DNA of 64,000 nt, from positions 1 to 64,000 of the forward strand of contig JAFZZI010000015.1 in assembly GCA_017615835.1 (NCBI GenBank), in the 5' to 3' direction. This stretch comes from Bacteroidaceae bacterium. Its GTDB lineage: Bacteria > Bacteroidota > Bacteroidia > Bacteroidales > Bacteroidaceae. This document shows positions 9,242 to 17,770 of this stretch, one piece after another (the first letter of the stretch is position 1; every line of letters begins with the position of its first letter). Both the position numbers and the translations under genes were made by a program. The notes under the pieces are model-generated. The model worked only from the letters and a program-made list of their open reading frames with translations, ran no database searches and was not told the origin of the DNA.

Positions 9242-11539
9242 ATGGTGAGGAGATATATATTGTTCCTGATTATCTGCCTGCTTCCGATTACTGTGAGTGG
9301 ACAAAAAATAGGACTTGTGCTCAGTGGCGGAGGCGCAAAAGGTGTAGCCCACATAGGGATGATAAAAGCTCTCGAAGAGAACGACATACCCATTGACTGC
9401 ATTACAGGAACATCAATGGGTGCCATAGTCGGCTCATTGTACGCAATGGGATACTCACCCGACGAAATGCTCAACCTGATCCTGTCAGACGAATTTCGGA
9501 GATGGTACTCTGGAGAACCCGACGGAACTCATCGCTACTACTTTAAACAGGACGATCCTACCCCTTCTATCGCCACAATACGATTCAACTTCAGTGACTC
9601 GCTACTCGTAGCCCGTCCCCAAAATGTCAATATCGTCAACCCACGTCAGATGAATCTTGGCTTCGTAGATGTTTACTCCGGTGCCAATGCCGTATGCGAG
9701 GGAAATTTCAACAAGCTATTTGTTCCTTTCAGATCAGTAGGGTCTGATGTTTATAACAAGAAGACTATCGTCATGTCGTCGGGCGACCTGGGCAACGCAG
9801 TAAGAGCATCAATGACCTTCCCCTTTGTCTTTAAACCCATTAAGATGAACGGTGTACAGGTTTACGATGGCGGCATATATGACAACTACCCTTTCGACGT
9901 CATGATTGAAGAATTCAATCCAGATTTCATAATAGGCGGTAACGTATCAAGTCCTGACCCTATTCCGGAAGACGATGATCTGTATGGACAAATCAGAACC
10001 ATGATTATTCAAGACAGTAATCTTGATCTGCCAGCGGACAAAGGAATATCCGTAAATACAAACCTTACAGATGTCAAACTGCTGAACTACCAACGTTCAC
10101 TGGATATTTATAATCGCGGTTATGAGTCCACTATTAACATGATGGATTCCATCAAGTCCCGAATATCCCAACGCCGTTCCGCGGAGGTCGTGCGCCAAAT
10201 GCGTGCAGAATTCAAGAGTAGAATACCTTCTATGGTTTTTCGGGACATACAGATTACCGGAACTACTCCAGAACAGGCAGACTACCTTGAGCGCGAGTTC
10301 AGACAGGAGAACGGTTATGGAAGTGACTTCGACTACGAAGGACTTAAAAGCGGTTACTTCAAATTGCTATCCGACAACAACATAACAGAAATAGTCCCCG
10401 TGACAATGTTTAATAAGAGCGACTCCACCTTCACACTCAACATGGATGTAAAACTTGACGACAAGCCATCACTTCATATAGGTGGAGCACTTTCAACAGC
10501 GGTCACTAGCCAGTTATATGCAGGAATCTCATACAGACACATTTCAAATTATTCGCTCGACGTCCTTCTTGACGGTCAAGTCGGCAGGGCCTACAATGAT
10601 GTTCAACTCACTGCACGAATTGACGTAGCAAAGCGTCTTTCAAGAGCCTTGGCCATCAAAGTCGCCTACTCGAACTTCAACTACTACAATCAGAAATATA
10701 TTTTCAACAACTCTGATAATCCGGCATTCAACAAGAATAACGAATTCTTTGTCAAGGCTAAAATATCAATGCCGTTCCTCAAAGAAAGCAAGGCTGAGTT
10801 TACGGTAGGCGGTGCTATTCACAACGATTTCTACATCAAAGGAGATAACCATATTTCATACTTCAAGTACGATGTAAGCCGCTATCAGATGTTTGGTGGA
10901 TCTGTCAGTTTTGTCGCGAACACCCTAAACAGAGTTCAATACCCTACTAAAGGACACTTTTATTCATTGAAAGGCGACATCGTCACATCCCGTGAAAAGT
11001 ATCTTCCTCATGGAGAGGATAACGGCACTATTACCAAAAACCAGTCATGGTTGCAGTTCTCATTATACGCAGATTTTCTTTCAATGCTATCGCGCAGATT
11101 TACCCTCGGTAACTATTTTGAATTGTATTACTCATCCCGGGGCTTCTCGTCCAACTACTACGCGACTATGATGCAGGCAGGAAGTTTCGAGCCAACGGTA
11201 AACAGTAAATTTATTTATAACAATATATTCAGGGCAAACCAATACATGGCCTATGGCATCAAACCCATCTTTGTCATCAACAGCTACTTGCACCTGCGTG
11301 GAGAGTTCTATGGATTTCTACCCATTTACCCTATCCTATGTGATGAGAATATGGAAGCCTACTATGGCAAACCATTCTCTGAAGTCTCATTACTCGGCGA
11401 AATATCTCTTGTAGCCACCTACGGCAGAATTTCCGGCAACATCTTCATTAACATCAACGGGAACTTGCACAAGTTTGACTCACCTACATTTGGAGTTACA
11501 CTCGGATTCCTGATGCCTGGTGGAAGGTTTCTTGAATAA
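9242..11539 (+). CDS. Patatin-like phospholipase fused to an outer-membrane barrel
   Basis: This 765-residue protein has a signal peptide (MVRRYILFLIICLLPITVSG) and a patatin domain at about 25-290. The domain has the oxyanion loop SGGGAKG, nucleophile motif GTSMG, and the catalytic Asp in YDGGIYDNYP. A POTRA-like segment (about 310-400, 'IQITGTTPEQADYL') and a C-terminal beta-barrel with aromatic strand ends follow. The architecture matches the type Vd autotransporter/PlpD-like family, in which a lipase is linked to a BamA-type 16-strand barrel, placing it in the outer membrane. The substrate is unknown, probably phospholipid. ATG at 9242 is supported by the signal peptide. Confidence 0.88.
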   Translation: MVRRYILFLIICLLPITVSGQKIGLVLSGGGAKGVAHIGMIKALEENDIPIDCITGTSMGAIVGSLYAMGYSPDEMLNLILSDEFRRWYSGEPDGTHRYYFKQDDPTPSIATIRFNFSDSLLVARPQNVNIVNPRQMNLGFVDVYSGANAVCEGNFNKLFVPFRSVGSDVYNKKTIVMSSGDLGNAVRASMTFPFVFKPIKMNGVQVYDGGIYDNYPFDVMIEEFNPDFIIGGNVSSPDPIPEDDDLYGQIRTMIIQDSNLDLPADKGISVNTNLTDVKLLNYQRSLDIYNRGYESTINMMDSIKSRISQRRSAEVVRQMRAEFKSRIPSMVFRDIQITGTTPEQADYLEREFRQENGYGSDFDYEGLKSGYFKLLSDNNITEIVPVTMFNKSDSTFTLNMDVKLDDKPSLHIGGALSTAVTSQLYAGISYRHISNYSLDVLLDGQVGRAYNDVQLTARIDVAKRLSRALAIKVAYSNFNYYNQKYIFNNSDNPAFNKNNEFFVKAKISMPFLKESKAEFTVGGAIHNDFYIKGDNHISYFKYDVSRYQMFGGSVSFVANTLNRVQYPTKGHFYSLKGDIVTSREKYLPHGEDNGTITKNQSWLQFSLYADFLSMLSRRFTLGNYFELYYSSRGFSSNYYATMMQAGSFEPTVNSKFIYNNIFRANQYMAYGIKPIFVINSYLHLRGEFYGFLPIYPILCDENMEAYYGKPFSEVSLLGEISLVATYGRISGNIFININGNLHKFDSPTFGVTLGFLMPGGRFLE

Positions 11540-11629
11540 CGGACAACAATAATCTATTCTATATCAGATCATTTTTGCAACAAGTGTATTTTGGCCGATA
11601 GGCAGCAAGTCAGACTAACAAACAAATAT

Positions 11630-12598
11630 ATGCGAGTAACCAGAATAAACAAAAAGGCTGGGAAGGTCGGCCAGACATGGGTGTGGATAGTTGCCATTCT
11701 CACCGTAGGAATATGGGCAGAAACCTTCGTATCAAGCAAAATACTCATCAATAACGGACTCGCCCCAGCCGACATATTCCTATACCGTTTCATCATAGCC
11801 TATGTTGCCATCTGGATTGTCTCGCCCAAAACAGTCTGGTCCCGAACTCTTCTCGACGAATTAAGACTCATGTCTCTAGGTATCACCGGTGGCTCACTAT
11901 ACTTCCTTACAGAGAACACTGCCATTAAATACTCTACAGCCTCAAACGTTGCCATCCTTGTTGAAAGCGCACCACTCCTGACAACGCTACTTGTGGCCAT
12001 ATTCTATAAAGAGGAACGAATAAGCGCACGCCAGACAATCGGATCGTTCATTGCTATAACAGGGATGATTCTGGTCATTTTGAACGGCCAGATAGTTCTC
12101 AAACTTAATCCAATCGGCGACACGCTCGCCGTCGGAGCAGCTCTCTCATGGGCCATATACTCTATCATTCTCCGCCAAATATCAGAGAAGTATAACATTG
12201 TATTTATAACCCGTAAGGTTTTTTTATACGGACTTCTGACAATAATCCCATACTTTATTTTCATAAAACCCTTAAACCATGATACCACACTGTTATGCAA
12301 ACCTGTAGTCTGGATCATTCTTGCCTATTTGGGACTAATCGCCTCAATGACCTGTTTCGTAACCTGGAATTGGGCCCTTAGACGACTCGGTACAGTCCGA
12401 ACTACAAATCTCATCTACGGACAATGCATATTCACTATGCTGACAGCAAACATAGTACTTGGCGAGCGTATCACCTGGATGGCTGTCATCGGAACCGTAA
12501 TACTGATTACCGGAATGTTACTGGCAATCAAGTCCAATCCGGACAATGGGCAAAAACCATGCGGAAAAGGAGATAAAACAAGTCAGTCTGGGCAATGA
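11630..12598 (+). CDS. EamA-family (DMT superfamily) transporter
   Basis: This is an inner-membrane protein of 322 residues with about ten hydrophobic segments in two EamA repeats (roughly 20-150 and 165-300). Typical repeat signatures are 'WAETFVSSKILINNGL' near the start and 'GERITWMAVIGTVILITGM' in the last helix pair. Such carriers export or import small metabolites, and the substrate cannot be read from the sequence. I chose ATG 11630 rather than an upstream TTG at 11591 because the upstream codons add an unremarkable polar stretch. The C-terminal tail is charged and cytosolic. Confidence 0.85.
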   Translation: MRVTRINKKAGKVGQTWVWIVAILTVGIWAETFVSSKILINNGLAPADIFLYRFIIAYVAIWIVSPKTVWSRTLLDELRLMSLGITGGSLYFLTENTAIKYSTASNVAILVESAPLLTTLLVAIFYKEERISARQTIGSFIAITGMILVILNGQIVLKLNPIGDTLAVGAALSWAIYSIILRQISEKYNIVFITRKVFLYGLLTIIPYFIFIKPLNHDTTLLCKPVVWIILAYLGLIASMTCFVTWNWALRRLGTVRTTNLIYGQCIFTMLTANIVLGERITWMAVIGTVILITGMLLAIKSNPDNGQKPCGKGDKTSQSGQ

Positions 12599-12661
12599 GA
12601 ATCTGTTTTCAAGCCACATTGATATTTTCACGGCAGTCTGTTCCATTATAACACATTTTTT

Positions 12662-12669
12662 GTATATTT
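12662..12669 (+). promoter_or_regulatory. -7 box for the TlpA-like lipoprotein gene
   Basis: TATATTTG fits the Bacteroidales TAnnTTTG -7 element, 27 bp before the ATG at 12696. The expected -33 position holds only TCTG, so the upstream half is weak. The promoter also supports 12696 as the start rather than an upstream in-frame ATG. Confidence 0.55.
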
Positions 12670-12695
12670 GTCTTGATTTTGAATACTCTGGAACT

Positions 12696-13784
12696 ATGGC
12701 TAGACGGTTTTTCTTCTTTATGGCAATCATGGCTCTCGTGGCATCTTCATGCAATAGGCAATTGAGTAAGGCACACGTATTCAACCCAATGCAGTGCGAC
12801 AGCATCGACTTTGTCATCGAAGGCATATTAAGTGAAGGAGCGGACTTACTCATTTTTGATGAACGGCCATATACAAAAAAAAGAATCTATCCTGTCAATG
12901 ACGGCAAGTTCAGCATTAAGGTGCGCCAGCCCTTATATAAGTTCCTCCAGATTGAGGATGAGAATAACGGTAAGATGATAGTGATTGTGGACAGTGTGAT
13001 GAACCGCGTGGTTGTTGATTTCAATAACAACACCTTGATAGAGGGTTCGCCCATAAATAAACGTCTCAGTCATTATCAACAGATCAGCGATAGTATTTAC
13101 CTTCAGATGGACGAACTTGACAGCAAAGAAGGACCTGAATATGAAGAACTGAATGAACGCATTCTGGAAACTGACTGGCAGTTTATCAAGGAAAACCGTG
13201 ATAACATGATTCCTGTTTATATTCTTTCTTTGTTAGGTCAATATGGTGAGTTAACCCCGGACCAACTGACTGAGTGCATGAATGAGGATTATGTATATAC
13301 TCACCATCCTGATATGAAGACTGTCTGGCTGTTCTATTGGGCGATGCAGAAACGTTTGCCCGGGCAGAAATATCATGATATTGAGCTGGCTGATACAGAA
13401 GGAATCATGCATAACCTTTCGGAATACGTTGGTCACGGGAACTATGTACTGCTTGATTTCTGGGCATCATGGTGCGGTCCCTGCATGAGATCAATGCCCA
13501 TGATGAAGGAGCTTTACGATAAATATTCCGACCACGGACTGCAGATAATAGGTATCTCTCTTGATGACAGCCATGATAATTGGGTGAGTGCCATCAAACG
13601 CAAAGGCCTGCCTTGGATACATCTGTCAGATCTTAAAAGATGGAAATCAGTTGCAGCAGATGTATATGGAGTCAGAGCTATTCCTGAGATAGTGCTTATA
13701 TCACCAAAGGGAGAAATCATCGCCACCGGCCTACACAATGAACTGCTAAAAGCCAAACTGGAAGAGATTTTCACCAATAAGTGA
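12696..13784 (+). CDS. TlpA-like thiol-disulfide oxidoreductase lipoprotein with N-terminal DUF4369-like domain
   Basis: This protein of 362 residues has a lipoprotein signal (MARRFFFFMAIMALVASSC, lipobox ASSC). An N-terminal beta-rich DUF4369-like domain (about 30-115) and a helical spacer precede a C-terminal thioredoxin fold with the active site WCGPC inside FWASWCGPCMRSMP and a cis-Pro loop VRAIPEIVLI. Members reduce disulfides in the periplasm, for instance in cytochrome c or surface-protein maturation. The start at 12696 is set by the lipobox and the -7 box. A longer in-frame reading from 12546 would bury the signal peptide and overlap the preceding gene. It stands alone on its transcript. 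Confidence 0.88.
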   Translation: MARRFFFFMAIMALVASSCNRQLSKAHVFNPMQCDSIDFVIEGILSEGADLLIFDERPYTKKRIYPVNDGKFSIKVRQPLYKFLQIEDENNGKMIVIVDSVMNRVVVDFNNNTLIEGSPINKRLSHYQQISDSIYLQMDELDSKEGPEYEELNERILETDWQFIKENRDNMIPVYILSLLGQYGELTPDQLTECMNEDYVYTHHPDMKTVWLFYWAMQKRLPGQKYHDIELADTEGIMHNLSEYVGHGNYVLLDFWASWCGPCMRSMPMMKELYDKYSDHGLQIIGISLDDSHDNWVSAIKRKGLPWIHLSDLKRWKSVAADVYGVRAIPEIVLISPKGEIIATGLHNELLKAKLEEIFTNK

Positions 13785-13903
13785 TAATTCTCACATAAGC
13801 ATAATGGATCTGGCTTGCGGTCTAAGCCTATAATCCTGATTGCTGTCTCTGCATACTTGCCAATCTTGATCCGTTGCTCTTTTGCTTTTATTTTCATTGC
13901 CAT
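13785..13903 (-). pseudogene. Probable relic of an HU-like DNA-binding protein gene (5' end only)
   Basis: An ATG at 13903 on the minus strand opens MAMKIKAKEQRIKIGKYA, which resembles the N-terminus of the Bacteroidales HU-like family (typically MAxKIKAKEx-xx-KIGKYAG). After GKYA the expected 'GTYRYVM-PELY' sequence is missing and the frame runs antisense into the TlpA-like gene. Upstream there is a long leader and a clean -7 box at 13995. I read it as a truncated copy whose promoter, leader and first 18 codons survive. It could instead be a chance match or a very short peptide gene. Confidence 0.4.
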
Positions 13904-14002
13904 AATTCCCGTGTTTTTAAGGTTAATACTCTGTGTTTCTCACTTACGTCTCATGTGTCAGGATTGCACGCCCGTCCGTCTTCCGTTGACGGTGCAAAGA
14001 TA
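13904..14002 (-). promoter_or_regulatory. Promoter and about 90-nt leader of the HU-like relic
   Basis: On the minus strand TATCTTTG (13995-14002) is a perfect -7 box. The leader that follows carries a small hairpin (CCGTC/GACGG, 13973-13991) and ends in a purine-rich segment before ATG 13903. Long leaders of this style precede HU-like genes in related genomes as far as I recall. The -33 match is poor. Confidence 0.4.
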
Positions 14003-14047
14003 TAATGCCGATTTTGCGGTTTTCGAATAAACGGGCAACTTTTTTCG

Positions 14048-14081
14048 CTCTAACTAGAAAAATTTTACGCGCTAGTTAGAG
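14048..14081. repeat. 10-bp perfect inverted repeat
   Basis: CTCTAACTAG (14048-14057) and CTAGTTAGAG (14072-14081) are exact complements around 14 nt that are mostly A/T then GCG. It lies in the gene-free patch upstream of tRNA-Arg. There is no T tract to make it a convincing terminator. Confidence 0.6.
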
Positions 14082-14143
14082 AGGCCGTATTTCCGCCATA
14101 CAAGGCTCCGGAAATCGCCGGCTTTTCAGCCGGTTGAAGCGTT

Positions 14144-14254
14144 GCGTTGCAGTTGTTGCAGTTAAAAACCGCTGCATCAACAGAAACAAAACTGAATTAT
14201 AACCTTGATAAGAGTATTTTAGGGTGTGTGTAAACCAAAAAACAACTGCAACGC
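14144..14254. repeat. 14-bp perfect inverted repeat with 83-bp spacer
   Basis: GCGTTGCAGTTGTT (14144-14157) and AACAACTGCAACGC (14241-14254) are exact complements. The 83 bp between them encodes no protein. The layout resembles a small terminal-repeat element or a structured RNA, but no transposase is present and no target duplication is obvious. Confidence 0.55.
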
Positions 14255-14306
14255 TGCCGCGGTGACCAACTTGTCTTTTCCTGATTTTGGTTGAAAGATT
14301 TAGAGT

Positions 14307-14368
14307 TTTTCCTGAAAAAGTTGACAGCGTTTTTTCTCATAATTCGCCTTTTCCAGAGAAAGTTGACA
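14307..14368. repeat. 20-bp imperfect direct repeat
   Basis: TTTTCCTGAAAAAGTTGACA (14307-14326) recurs 42 bp later as TTTTCCAGAGAAAGTTGACA (14349-14368), matching at 18 of 20 positions. A partial third copy starts with TTTTCCTGA near 14276. It is part of the repeat-rich patch beside the tRNA gene. Confidence 0.55.
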
Positions 14369-14473
14369 AACTGCTCCGTTTGTAAAGCTATGGATTAATC
14401 TGCAATCTTTGTCCATACCGACATAGTTTTTCTTTTTCCACATCTTTCTTTGTTCTCCAGACTGCTGTGAACA

Positions 14474-14521
14474 ACATCAGAACCGCCTCGCAATTAGTTA
14501 TCTGCGAGGCGGTTCTGATGT
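14474..14521. terminator. Perfect 19-bp palindrome at the 3' end of tRNA-Arg
   Basis: Arms 14474-14492 and 14503-14521 are exact complements (ACATCAGAACCGCCTCGCA and its reverse) around a 10-nt loop. The right arm touches the discriminator base of the tRNA. It probably ends or trims the tRNA transcript, but no U tract follows in the tRNA direction, so factor-independent termination is uncertain. An attachment-site or repeat-element origin is also possible. Confidence 0.5.
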
Positions 14522-14594
14522 GATTCCGGTGGGATTCAAACCCGCAACCTTCTGATCCGTAGTCAGATGCTCTATTCAGTTGAGCTACGGAACC
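14521..14594 (-). tRNA. tRNA-Arg (anticodon ACG)
   Basis: On the minus strand the sequence folds as a cloverleaf of 74 nt. The acceptor stem is GGTTCCG with CGGAATC (one G-U pair) and the D arm holds AGCTCAACTGAATAGAGCA. The anticodon stem-loop CTGACTACGGATCAG has ACG, and the T arm is GCGGGTTTGAATCCCACC. No CCA is encoded, so it must be added enzymatically. ACG is normally edited to ICG and reads CGU/CGC/CGA arginine codons. Confidence 0.95.
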
Positions 14595-14610
14595 ATCCGT
14601 TTTGACTTTG

Positions 14611-14642
14611 CAAAGATACTTATTGTTTTTATATTATTCAAA
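14611..14642 (-). promoter_or_regulatory. Promoter of tRNA-Arg
   Basis: Read on the minus strand: -33 TTTG (14639-14642), a 20-bp spacer, then -7 TATCTTTG (14611-14618). This is a consensus Bacteroidales housekeeping promoter 17 bp before the tRNA 5' end. Confidence 0.85.
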
Positions 14643-14674
14643 CCAAACCGCCTTTTTTTGACAAAAACAAATTC

Positions 14675-14682
14675 TAACTTTG
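14675..14682 (+). promoter_or_regulatory. -7 box for the HAD phosphatase gene
   Basis: TAACTTTG lies 21 bp before the ATG at 14703. It diverges from the tRNA promoter only about 30 bp away, so the two may compete. No TTTG is found at the ideal -33 distance. Confidence 0.55.
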
Positions 14683-14702
14683 CATCAAAATGTGATTTAA
14701 AT

Positions 14703-15554
14703 ATGGATAAACCGACTGTAGCACTTATGTATGATTTCGACGGAACTCTTTCGCCTGACAACATGCAAGAGTATGACTTCATGAAAGCAATAAAGGTTGG
14801 AGACAAGAACCTATTTTGGAATGAGTCTATGCAAATAGCACAAGATCAGCAGTCGAGCACTATCCTCAGTTACATGAAACTGATGATAGACAAAGCCAAG
14901 GCCAACGGGATAAGTATCCGCCGTCAGCAATTCGTAGAATTTGGCAAGGGTGTAGTTCTATTTCCTGGTGTGGAGCAATGGTTCGATATGGTTAATAGCC
15001 AGGGTTCTGAGCTTGGAGTCAAGGTTGAACATTATATTATATCTTCAGGTTTGAAAGAACTTATAGAAGGAACCTCTATTGCGCACTATTTCAAAAAGAT
15101 ATATGCTTGCTCCTTCATGTATGAGAATGGTTCTGCCGTATGGCCTGCAGTAGCTGTTGACTTCACGTCTAAGACACAGTTCATATTTATGATAAACAAA
15201 GGAATATATGATATCTGGGACAATGCACGTATTAACGATTCAATGCCAGACGACAAACGTCCAGTACCATTCCAGAACATGATATACCTTGGAGATGGAG
15301 AGACAGACATTCCTAGCATGAGAGTCGTTAAGTCGGAGGGAGGGCACTCAATTGCGATATACAAGCCGGGAGTTGAGTCGAGCCGCGCCCAGGCGCGAAA
15401 CCTGGTTCGTCGTGGCAGAGTGAATTTTGCCTGCGCGGGCGACTATACAGAAGGCAGCGAATTACACAGAGCTGTCATTGCTACTATGGCCAAAATCAAG
15501 ACAGACTATTACTTCCACGCACTGGAACGTACTAATCAGCGCCGCAACTCGTAG
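14703..15554 (+). CDS. HAD-superfamily phosphatase
   Basis: This cytosolic protein has 283 residues and the four haloacid dehalogenase motifs. Motif I is DFDGTLS near residue 10 (nucleophile Asp and general acid Asp), motif II is the ISSG segment near 118, a Lys lies in the following cap/core region, and motif IV is YLGDGETDIPSM. The large helical cap between motifs I and II suggests the C1/phosphoserine-phosphatase-like branch. The substrate is not identifiable. ATG 14703 puts motif I at the usual distance from the N-terminus. An upstream in-frame extension would run through the tRNA gene and is rejected. It converges with the M23 gene 13 bp away. Confidence 0.85.
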   Translation: MDKPTVALMYDFDGTLSPDNMQEYDFMKAIKVGDKNLFWNESMQIAQDQQSSTILSYMKLMIDKAKANGISIRRQQFVEFGKGVVLFPGVEQWFDMVNSQGSELGVKVEHYIISSGLKELIEGTSIAHYFKKIYACSFMYENGSAVWPAVAVDFTSKTQFIFMINKGIYDIWDNARINDSMPDDKRPVPFQNMIYLGDGETDIPSMRVVKSEGGHSIAIYKPGVESSRAQARNLVRRGRVNFACAGDYTEGSELHRAVIATMAKIKTDYYFHALERTNQRRNS

Positions 15555-15567
15555 ATTTATTACCTCG

Positions 15568-16881
15568 TCAACCAACATTATTGTCAATTGTCCGTTGAGC
15601 GAGTGTGTCGGCATGAAGCGAATCGCTAACGGTCACTCCTATAAGATTCAAGTATGGTGCAATATCGCGCAGATAGGCAGGCATATCCTCCTCTGCAATC
15701 GGATCAACAGCCGGAAGGTCCATACTAAGTGGGTTAATTGCCGTTCCGTCCTTAAACACGCGATAATCAAGGTGTGGACCAGTGGACATTCCTGTTGAAC
15801 CAACATACCCGATCAGCTGACCCTGCCTGACGTGTGTCCCTTGACTGATTCCCGAGGCAAACCCTCTAAGGTGCATATACTCAGTTGTATATGTAGCGTT
15901 ATGCTTGATTTTCAGATAGTTGCCGCCTCCCTTGCTGTCCCATCCCTTGACGGTCACCACTCCATCACCGACGGAATAAACCGGAGTACCAGACGGAGCG
16001 GCATAATCAACCCCATGATGAGGTCTTACAATTTTGGTCACAGGGTGTCGGCGGGCATTTGAAAATGTAGAACTGATACGAGTATAACTCAACGGAGCCT
16101 TAAGGAAGGCGCGGCGCAGACTATTGCCCTGCTCATCGAAATACTCTCCTCTTCCATCACGATAGACATAGTAGAACGAATAGTGGTTTGCGCCCCCAGT
16201 TATGAAATTTGACGCCAAGATCCTGTCAGTACCGACACGCAGAGTGTCGTTAGCCATCACATCTTGATAATATACGGAAAACGAATCGCCTTTTTGTATG
16301 CCAAAAAAATCAATTGTCCACGAATACATGTCTGCGATAAGTATCGTCAGGTCATACGAGGCACCTCCATCTACCATGGAATTCCATAGGGATGACTCGA
16401 TTACACCTGAGATATGCCTTTGTACTGTATCTGTAGGTATAGTGTCTATGTAGCAATAAATACTATCGTGAAGTGAGTAGACAGCATTAGTTATGGGTGA
16501 TATCTCATATACGAACCATTCTGCTACAGCTGTCGAGTCCTTTTCACGAAGAATGTGATAATTATTGCCGGATCTTAGTTTCCTCACGCTATAGACATCC
16601 GCCGAAGCGATCTCTAGTTCTCTGGCAATGGAGGCACCCACTCCATACTGCTCAAGAAGTTTTGAGAGTATCTGACCATTACCAATTATTCCGTCAACAA
16701 CTTCATAACGGTCAACATCTATCCTCCATTTCTTAGTACTTATTATTGAGTCAGGGAGAATGATAACATCTTCAGCCACAGTATTGGTTTTACCCTTGCA
16801 GTCAGCGAGTATGGCTATGACTGATGTGGCCAGCAATATTTTGTAGAAATAGCGGAAAGTAGTTATAATACTTCTTCTCAT
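15568..16881 (-). CDS. M23-family (LytM-type) peptidoglycan endopeptidase-like protein
   Basis: This 437-residue protein has an N-terminal hydrophobic segment (about 12-27) that anchors or exports it. A long middle region resembles the OapA/LysM-like N-terminal part of YebA/MepM-type proteins. The C-terminal M23 domain (about 285-390) contains the zinc ligands HHGVDYAAPSG (H and D) and the catalytic HxH region GPHLDYRV. Members cut peptide cross-links in peptidoglycan or activate amidases. The Cys in ADC near residue 28 is a poor lipobox. The start overlaps the dapA stop by 4 bp, which points to translational coupling in ligA-dapA-M23. Confidence 0.88.
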   Translation of the reverse strand: MRRSIITTFRYFYKILLATSVIAILADCKGKTNTVAEDVIILPDSIISTKKWRIDVDRYEVVDGIIGNGQILSKLLEQYGVGASIARELEIASADVYSVRKLRSGNNYHILREKDSTAVAEWFVYEISPITNAVYSLHDSIYCYIDTIPTDTVQRHISGVIESSLWNSMVDGGASYDLTILIADMYSWTIDFFGIQKGDSFSVYYQDVMANDTLRVGTDRILASNFITGGANHYSFYYVYRDGRGEYFDEQGNSLRRAFLKAPLSYTRISSTFSNARRHPVTKIVRPHHGVDYAAPSGTPVYSVGDGVVTVKGWDSKGGGNYLKIKHNATYTTEYMHLRGFASGISQGTHVRQGQLIGYVGSTGMSTGPHLDYRVFKDGTAINPLSMDLPAVDPIAEEDMPAYLRDIAPYLNLIGVTVSDSLHADTLAQRTIDNNVG

Positions 16882-17765
16882 TTCTCAATTCCCCCAAATC
16901 CAATCACTATCTGATTGTACAAATCGTCACTTACCTTGGTCATAGGCAGACGGAGTGTATTCATGAGCATACCCCGTTGTGACATAATTGCCTTGACTCC
17001 GCTTGGACTACCCTCCTTAAACAACAGTCCGTACAGAGGCTCAAGTCTCTTGTGTATGGATTCGGCCTCGGAGAAATTGCCTTTCTGTATCAGATGGACC
17101 ATATCTCCAAAAGTCTTCGGCAATACGTTTCCTATGACGGAAATAATACCGGCAGCACCTGATTCCATCAGTTGCATAGTAAGCGAATCATCGCCCGAGA
17201 TGACGCCGAAACCACTAGGGACTGTCTTCAATAACTCAATGATCTGTTGGACATTTCCTGATGCTTCTTTAATCGCAACAAACTTATCTGACGATTTTGA
17301 CAGACGAAGCACCGTCTGCACAACCATGTTGACACCAGTGCGGCCTGGCACATTATAAAGCACTATCGGAAGAGGAGAAACCTCAACCACTTTCATAAAA
17401 TGCTGATACAAACCCTCCTGCGATGGTTTATTATATGACGGAACACAAGATAAGATGGCAGAAACACCACTGAAATCTATGTCTTTTAGCTTGCGCACCA
17501 GTCTTTGTGTACAGTTGTCGCTACATCCGGCAATGATTGGTACTCTTCCATTAACCTGTTTTACGATATATGAGAGAATGCCCTGGTACTCATAGTCATC
17601 AAGTGTTGGAGTCTCGGCTGTAGTACCAAGCGCACAAATGAAGTCTACTCCGTTATTTATTTGAAAATCTACAAGATTCCCCAATGTCGCATAATCAACA
17701 TCACCGTTCTCAAGAAAAGGAGTAACTAATGCCACGCCATACCCATTGAAGATATTGTTTCCCAT
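16878..17765 (-). CDS. dapA: 4-hydroxy-tetrahydrodipicolinate synthase
   Basis: DapA condenses pyruvate with aspartate semialdehyde, the first committed step to diaminopimelate and lysine. The 295 residues form a TIM barrel with the Schiff-base lysine Lys166 (VAIKEASG), proton-relay Tyr137 (LYNVPGRTG) and a GTTAETPTL substrate loop near 47-55. Length is typical. It is the middle gene of a minus-strand run: ligA lies 5 bp upstream and the M23 peptidase overlaps it by 4 bp. Grouping with a peptidoglycan hydrolase makes sense because diaminopimelate is a wall precursor. Confidence 0.95.
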   Translation of the reverse strand: MGNNIFNGYGVALVTPFLENGDVDYATLGNLVDFQINNGVDFICALGTTAETPTLDDYEYQGILSYIVKQVNGRVPIIAGCSDNCTQRLVRKLKDIDFSGVSAILSCVPSYNKPSQEGLYQHFMKVVEVSPLPIVLYNVPGRTGVNMVVQTVLRLSKSSDKFVAIKEASGNVQQIIELLKTVPSGFGVISGDDSLTMQLMESGAAGIISVIGNVLPKTFGDMVHLIQKGNFSEAESIHKRLEPLYGLLFKEGSPSGVKAIMSQRGMLMNTLRLPMTKVSDDLYNQIVIGFGGIEK

Positions 17766-17770
17766 TTTTC

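Noticed and set aside
13815-14030. Plus-strand open frame after the TlpA-like gene
   Set aside because: Opposes the HU-like relic leader and has no recognisable features; hydrophobic residues come from reading AT-rich DNA.
14474-14521. tRNA or small RNA gene made from the palindrome
   Set aside because: The stem forms a simple hairpin with no cloverleaf arms; best explained as a terminator or recombination feature.
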